Below the pieces are notes generated by a model that saw only the letters and a program-made list of their open reading frames with translations, made no database searches and was not told the origin of the DNA. Of a DNA stretch of 64,000 bases, positions 57,700-64,000 are shown in pieces. Position 1 is the stretch's first letter. Every line of letters starts with the position of its first letter. The DNA is from Cryptomeria japonica (taxonomy: Eukaryota; Streptophyta; Pinopsida; Cupressales; Cupressaceae): positions 781,362,119 to 781,426,118 of the forward strand of contig NC_081414.1 in NCBI RefSeq assembly GCF_030272615.1, written 5' to 3'. The position numbers and the translations under genes were made by a program.

Positions 57700-58310
57700 A
57701 GATCAATTCTTTGGAGTGGGCAAATGGTCAAATATCCTCTAAGGCTTGTGTGAACAATGTGATTTTTGATGAGGAAGAAATAAATTTTCTCTATCCTAGA
57801 AAACATGGCCAAAGATGTTGATGTCCTTAAAATTGACTATGAAGGTAGGCTAGGGGCTTTTCAAGCCAAAATAAAGTGAATTGATGATAACATGTCACTC
57901 TCTATCCTAGAAAACATGGCCAAAGATGTTGATCTCTTTAAAATTGACTATGAAGGTAGGCTAGGGGTTCTTGAAGCCAAAATAAAGTGAATTGATGATA
58001 ACCTATCTAATTTGCTAAAGATGAGTTATCAGACAATTCATACCAGCATAGAGGGGATTGAAACTCTTGTGAATCATTGGTAGAAGGTGCAGGAAACAAA
58101 GTTTGGGGGCAATATTGTTAATGATTTGGAACTGGCAAATAAGAGTAAGCTAATAGAGGGTGACAATAGCAGTCATTTAGAATGAACCCATGGGCATATC
58201 AAGAAGATTAGGGAGCAAGTGAAGATAGAATTGCATGATCTAAAAAAATTGGCTCAGAATCTCTATTAGATGGAAGCAGAGGTTGTTGAAGCCCTGATAA
58301 ATCTCTGTTA
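57700..58310 (+). pseudogene. Coiled-coil tail of the gag-like gene, with 111-bp tandem duplication
   Basis: A helical, Lys/Glu/Leu-rich frame continues to about 58310 (IREQVKIELHDLKKLAQNL near the end). A 111-bp block starting at 57791 is repeated at 57902; 111 bp is 37 codons, so the repeat keeps frame and likely the coiled-coil phase. Both copies share the same stop (aagtga), so that stop probably predates the duplication. Confidence 0.5.
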
Positions 58311-58319
58311 AGTTTTTTG

Positions 58320-60430
58320 TTAGCCTTTACTAGCCTATTTTTCTAGGAGTCTAGTTTTTAGTGTTTTTGCGTTGTTGTTGAGTTGTTGGTTGGTTGTGTT
58401 CTTTTTTATTTCTAGCTCATTGTACTTAAGGTTTTAGTACCCCTTCAAAACTTTTTTTTTTCTTAATAAAAAACATTATATGTTTAGGTGCTTCTTGCTA
58501 TAATTTGATAGCTAAGAAAAAATAGAGGAATAAATACAATACATAACTAGCTAATTACACAATGTGTATAAAAGTGAAATTAGATTTAAGGGAAAAACAA
58601 AAACATAAAATTTTACATATTTAACTCCATTGCAACACACATTTAGCAATGCATTGCTAAATTTTTTAATATACCTTTATAAGAAGTACCTTAGAATAGG
58701 ATTTTGTAGTCAATGTAATTACAACCCTTCTAACCTAACTTACAAATTTTTGTGTCATTTTATGGCTAGAAAATATTGAATTTAGTGGTTTTCCTAACAT
58801 TTTATGACTTAGACACATAAATATAGATCTAAAATGCACAAATACACATACTCATAATAATTACTGATGTGATTTGATGATATTGATATATTTATATAAC
58901 CACTTCACACCAAAAACATTAAAACATTGTGCACATATCTATCTTGTATTTTAGGCTTATGATAAACCTTAATTGCAAGGTGTGGTTGGTAGTGAAATCC
59001 ATGAATAATAACAATAGTAATAGTTGGCTTACATTCTTCCTCTCTTCCACCTTGATGCTAGTAGCTAGGGATCATGGGAATCCTTATAATCAATCCCCTA
59101 CATAACCAAAATTTAGTAGGTTTGGTCATTTTTAAACTTCTTCTCAAATTCCGTGTTCAACATCACTTATCACAACTATAGAGAAACTGGAGCAAGACAA
59201 TTTTACACTACCATGCTCTTGAGGTCTAGTTGTTCTCTTTGTATTATGGAAGTTTTTAATGGGTTCCAAATGGAAGGCAATAATGTAGCAAAGGAACAAT
59301 AACCATTTTTTTCTAATCTACCTGTTATTAAGATTTAAGGTAGGTCCTCGTGTGTTTTCTTAGCTTATTTTGACTACAATCACTATCAAAATTTAAGCAG
59401 AAAATGCACATAAACAGCTACATAAAAACATAAAATTATCCATGAAAACTTGAAACCAATTTGATTGACATCATGGCTTACATGTTTTTTCGAGGTTTTA
59501 TTTTTTCTGATTCATTTTCATGTTTAGACAGAAGAGCCCATGGTTTAAGTAGTGCCGTTTATCTCCACGTAAAAGAATTCAAAACCTTGACGTTTTTTGA
59601 GCTAATAATTTCTCATTGAAAATGGAATTAGAACATCCAAAAGTCCTATAATGGATAAGTGTTCTGAGTGACATCTGAGGCAGAACTACTTGTATGTACT
59701 CAATTGTTGAAGACTGCATGTAAGTCAAGTCTCTAATGTCGGCTGAGATAAGTCTTTAATGTCGGCATGCCAGACAAAAGAGTACCATCAAAGTGAACAC
59801 TACCACAAAAATCCTTTGGATTCTTTGAGAACGATTAGATTAAGATTATCACGCTGAACTGTAATTCGTATTATGTTTTCTATTTTGTTTCATTAGAAGA
59901 TCTAATTAAATTAAATTTTTTTACCTTAACTAATTAAAAGATTAAAAAAAATCACATCCATTCAAATGTGTGAGAGAATAAGAAAACAATTTCTTTTACA
60001 AAAAATGATTTTGGCCAATTTCTTTTACAAAAATGAAATTAATATTTTAGGTTTCAACATACCATTTATCACAAGAGGAAGATAAGCGCGATGCAAAGGA
60101 ATATATATTAGGGTTTTTTAAATTATTTTTAAAAACATCTGAAAATATAGGAATAATTATTATTTTATTTTATTTTGAATTTTGTAATTTATAAGTGTTA
60201 TAAAAATAATATATAAATAAATAAAATTAATAGTATGATATTTTAATATATTTTTAAAGTTAAAAGAAGTGTTTTAATTTTTATTTATTGTAAAAAGAAA
60301 AATGTATGTTTCACAATTTTCTATTAATGTTACTAGTAAATAAAATATTTCAATATATGTTTCCAATTTATATAAATCGATCTAAAGTTAAAATAATTTT
60401 TTCATTAATCTATACCAATTCTCATTTATC
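58320..60430. other. AT-rich DNA without recognisable gene
   Basis: No coding frame, LTR pair or repeat partner seen. Homopolymer runs (ctttttttttt near 58450) may mark an old poly(A)-type insertion end. A few short direct repeats (ctaatgtcggc near 59731 and 59757) are present. Confidence 0.5.
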
Positions 60431-60472
60431 TATATATTGTAGCTCCCTCCCCTTTCATCTTCAACCCCCTCG

Positions 60473-61261
60473 ATGGCTAACTCCATCCTAGACTACAACA
60501 ATGCTATCAAGGATGCCCTCACCGCTGCTCAACCTCCCCCCTTTACTCCCTCTGAAACAGTTGATACTTCTGCTCATCTCTCAAACCCGAGGACCCTTAA
60601 TGCACAACAAGTAGTGATGGAAAAACTGAGAAATGCAGCAGAAGTTAGGAAAATTCTTGAACAAAACCTCTTCAAGCAGAAATTAGAAATTGAAGCCTCT
60701 CGGTGTCAGTTACCTGACCTTGAAGACATTGATAGGGGTGTTCCAGATATGGCAGAGACCATTAACAGGGCCTTGGTCTAGGACCCTGAACTATCCACTT
60801 GCAAGGAACTGAATGGACTCAATACTGAGGAATCCCCTACCTTGCAAGGGGAAAGGGGAAGACCTAATTTGGAGGAGATACCATCAATCCCTCTAGATAA
60901 TTTTGGTACTTTAGAGGCCTCTAGGGGAGACCTTGCTAGTGTTGTCCCCTATACTGCTAGCACCCCTATTAGTGCCCTCAAGGCAGTGTCAACTACCACT
61001 CAAGGTGTGGAGCCCAACATAGACCCCTTCACTCCTATGGAAACCAACTTTGAACAAGGACTGGTAGCTCCTCAATATGGATTTACTATGGTTAAACACA
61101 AGAAAGCTAGGAGGAAGGTATCTCCTAAGAATAGAAAGGATAGTGCTAACAAGAAGGAATCTCTAGGCCTTGAACAAATCTTCAAGGCAAGGAAAAAGAG
61201 AGGTAGACACTCCTCTTCTATTGCATTTGATGCTAACAATATACTAAGCAAAGAGGATTGA
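60473..61261 (+). pseudogene. LINE ORF1
   Basis: 262 codons from ATG 60473 with one TAG at 60779; otherwise open to 61261. Residues 50-85 are helical (MEKLRNAAEVRKILEQ), the middle is Ser/Thr/Pro-rich, and the C-terminus is Lys/Arg-rich (KHKKARRKVSPKNRK). It lacks the zinc knuckle and DUF4283 domain of many plant L1 ORF1 proteins, so it may be shortened. Expected role: binds LINE RNA. Confidence 0.65.
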
Positions 61262-61317
61262 CCGAAGTGTTTTGAGGGATTTAAATCCCAAACTGACCCA
61301 CCCCAATTAGGTGAATC

Positions 61318-64000
61318 ATGCTGAAAATAATATCTTGGAACATCAGGGGCCTTGACACCCCTGATTAGAAGTACATCATAAAGAGATTTCTTAATGCACA
61401 TAAGAACATGGATTGCCTCCTCTTGCAAGAGCTAAAAGTAGTGGGTTTCACCCTATAAATTGGTCTCAAATGTATCTGGAGGGAGGCTACCTCCTTTTAG
61501 ACTAATCATACCAAAGGAAAAGGTGGCTCAGCCATACTCCTTAGTCCTAAATGGGCCAACAAAGTAGATAACTGGGGACAATCCCCCTGTGCTAGAGCTC
61601 TATGGGTCTCTATTTAAATGGGGAACCAAAGGTTTGGAATCTGCTCTATCTATGCCCCGAATGACTACAAAGAAAGAGGTGAAATATGGAACTGGCTAAC
61701 AACACTAGAGGATATCCCTTGGATTATTGGGGGAGACTTCAATATGGTGGAATCTCCTAGTGATAAAAAAGGGGGCAACAGATTTGAATGGAAGGGAATG
61801 GAAAGGCTTCAATGGGATAGAATGATCAATAAACTGCATCTCTTTGACCCTATTGCTAGAAGGAAAGACAATTTGAACACTATATGGTACACCTGGTGCA
61901 ACTATCAACAGCTAAATAAAAGGATCTACTACAGATTGGATAGGCTCTACCTCAATAAATCCCACTTTATGATAGACAAAGGCCCTAATGGTGATCAATA
62001 TCTTGTCTCCCCATTTACCCTCTTAGATCACCACCCGATAATAATGGGAATTGACCTCTCTCCAATGCCCCCGGCTTGCTCAAGAGCTCCTTCATTCATC
62101 CTCAACACTAGACTCCTTGAAGATGAGGACCTTCGCTCTACCCTGGCCTTTATCAGAATGTTTAACAAAAAGAATAGGAACCATCTCTCTAGTACAGATG
62201 CATGGAATGCAAACATAAAAACTTGGACCATCCTTTGTCAAAGAGTGGCAAAAAGAAGGCCAAGGATGTTAGGAGGGTAGATTGACTACTCTAGGAGGAT
62301 CTATGTAATGCAGAAATGAATCTTCAGAACTCTCCTAATGATGAAAACCTCACTTGCACTCTATTGACAATCAAAGATCACCTCAGGAAGTTTTAGAACC
62401 AGAAAATTAAAGGGCTAAAAACCAAGTCCAAACTAAATTGGTTGGATTCTAGGGACAAGGGCTCCAAATTATTCTTCAATATGCTCAAAGTTAAGGAAGG
62501 TAAGGAGAACACCAATGGTATATGGGACAATAACACTCATATCACAGACTCCCAGGGGATCCTACAATGCTTCTCCCTCTATTAAAAGAGGTAAATGAAG
62601 ACCACAGACATGCTAGAGAGATCATTAAGCAATTGACCCCACCCAAGCTTAATGAGGAGGACTTTGAGGTTCTTGGGCACCCTATCTCAAGAGAGGAAAT
62701 AGCCATGACTATCTCCTCTATGGGCAATGACAGATCCCCTACACCAAATGGGTTCCTAGTGGAGTTCTATAAGAAAAACATTAAATGGATTGTAGATGAC
62801 CTCCATGATCTATATTTGGAGGCTATATCCAAAGGAACCCTAGGCAAAGAGATCAACCAAGGGATTGCCAAGCTCATTCCCAAGGAGGGAGACAAGACCC
62901 TAGTTAAGAACTAGAGCCCTATCACGCTGCTAAATGTATCCTATAAAATATTTGCCAAAGTAGTAGCAAATAGGTTAATCAGAATACTACCAAAGATTAT
63001 TAGTCCTACCCAAATAGGATTTGTTAAAGGCAAGTTCATCCTTGAGAACTTGGTGACCTACTGGGAGTCTCTTGAATGGGCTAAGGTCTTCGGTCAGAAT
63101 GGGGCTATTCTATTAATAGACTTTGAGAAGGAATATGATAGGATAGAATAGGGATTCATAATTCAGATGCTACCTAATCTGGGTTTCTCAGACTCCTTCT
63201 GCAAGATTGTCCAGACACTACTTAGTGATACCAATGCAATTGTGGAAGTAAACGGATCAAAATCTGACAACATCACTCTCTCTAGATCAATCAGATAGGG
63301 GTGTCCTCTTGCCCTGACCCTATTTGTCCTGGTTGCGGATGCTATGCACTACATACCTAAAAACTTCATATTATCCCCTTGGGTTAAAGGAATTGCACTC
63401 CCTAACAAAGAAGAAATCATTAATATATAGTTTGCAGATGACACAGCTATTCTCTTCTCCCTAGAGGAGGAGAATTTAACACATCTTCTTCATAATATTG
63501 GGATCTTCTGCAAAGCATCAGGTAGTAGAATTGCCCTTCACAAATCTACCTTGCTAGGTTGGACTGATGCCCCTCCTATTTGGCTGTCTAAGTTTGATCT
63601 AAAGTGGGGAGGCCTAGATACCATCATCAGATACCTGGGAATCCCTTTCTCTGTCTCCCTGAACTTGAAAGAAATGTTGGAATGGTTCAGAAATAAGGTT
63701 GATAAGAAGCTCACTAAATGGAACCGAAACTTTGTGTCCTTAGTAGGTCATTTTCAGGTGTGTTAGAAATTGCTATCTTCATATAACATATACTGCTCCT
63801 CAGCCTAGTTATGCAGGAATTATTAGTTCAACTACATACAAAAAAAAATCAGGAACTTCCTTTGGTCAGATGGAAAAGGAAAAAAGAAGAAACACGCTAT
63901 TAAATGGGATTGGTGTATCAGATCTAAGATTTAGGGAGGTATGGGCCTCAAAGACCTCAAACTTCAAGGAACTAGCCCAGCTACCAAATGGATTTGTAAA
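61318..64000 (+). pseudogene. LINE ORF2: AP endonuclease and reverse transcriptase (partial)
   Basis: From MLKIISWNIRG (endonuclease start, Asn present). The metal-binding Glu of LLLQELK is near 61423; GGDFNMV is near 61731; the end of the nuclease is LLDHHPIIM (about 62023). Stops lie near 61366, 61456, 61498 and 61615. A frameshift lies between 62280 and 62567. The RT domain has IAKLIPKEGD, SPTQIGFVKGK, LLIDFEKEYDRIE (catalytic Asp), GCPLA and FADDTAILFS (about 63433, catalytic pair). Further stops lie near 62912, 63149, 63297 and 63428. The protein continues beyond the window. Confidence 0.85.

Larger units (their letters stand above)
60430..64000 (+). mobile_element. Plant LINE (L1-type), 3' end beyond window
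   Basis: Two ORFs in LINE order: ORF1 (60473-61261) and ORF2 with AP endonuclease and RT (61318 onward). The RNase H-like end expected in plant L1 elements would lie past 64000. Several stops and one frameshift make it inactive. The 5' end is not sharply defined. Confidence 0.85.

Overview
This is plant nuclear DNA made almost entirely of nested, mostly decayed retrotransposons. I see no intact host gene, rRNA, tRNA or CRISPR array. Initiator-Met primer sites, Copia, chromovirus, Sirevirus-like and plant LINE proteins, AT-rich spacers and the depth of nesting point to a very large plant genome. A conifer or other gymnosperm is my best guess, by inference only.

Layout. 1-2955: unassigned repeat debris. 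2956-13410: a 1.29 kb tandem duplication that spans the left edge of element D. Its first unit holds Gypsy-1 (4028-11917, target duplication GTTAC), a non-autonomous Ty3/Gypsy-type element with Gag-protease but no RT or integrase. 12958-26888: element D (+), split by element E (14767-22490, minus strand, target duplication GTTAT). D and E both lack a recognisable pol. Both carry a four-zinc-knuckle Gag remnant followed by the same unidentified accessory ORF. 27166-27537: LINE RNase H fragment. 27519-56461: a tandem LTR-internal-LTR-internal-LTR array of a gag-only Copia-type element on the minus strand.

The left array unit is split by a full Copia element (29204-43842, target duplication CAAAT). 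That Copia is itself split by Gypsy-2 (32278-40093, target duplication CTCAC), a sister of Gypsy-1. The right array unit is split by a 3'-truncated chromovirus-like Gypsy element (45406-53745) with a 4.2 kb LTR containing a 44-bp minisatellite. 56462-58310: a degenerate gag-like/coiled-coil gene. 58320-60430: nothing recognised. 60430-64000: a LINE (ORF1, endonuclease, RT) that runs off the window.

The most interesting signals are these: (i) the accessory ORF shared by two pol-less elements on opposite strands; (ii) a 30-nt hairpin with an invariant GTGCAC palindrome repeated in the LTR and leader of both Gypsy copies, resembling a retroviral dimerisation signal; (iii) a minisatellite that repeats a near-consensus 5' splice site 17 times; (iv) the tandem gag-only array; (v) a Gag-protease-only Gypsy family whose protease motif is Asp-Pro-Ser. 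Boundaries and target duplications were read directly; functions of the unusual motifs are inference.
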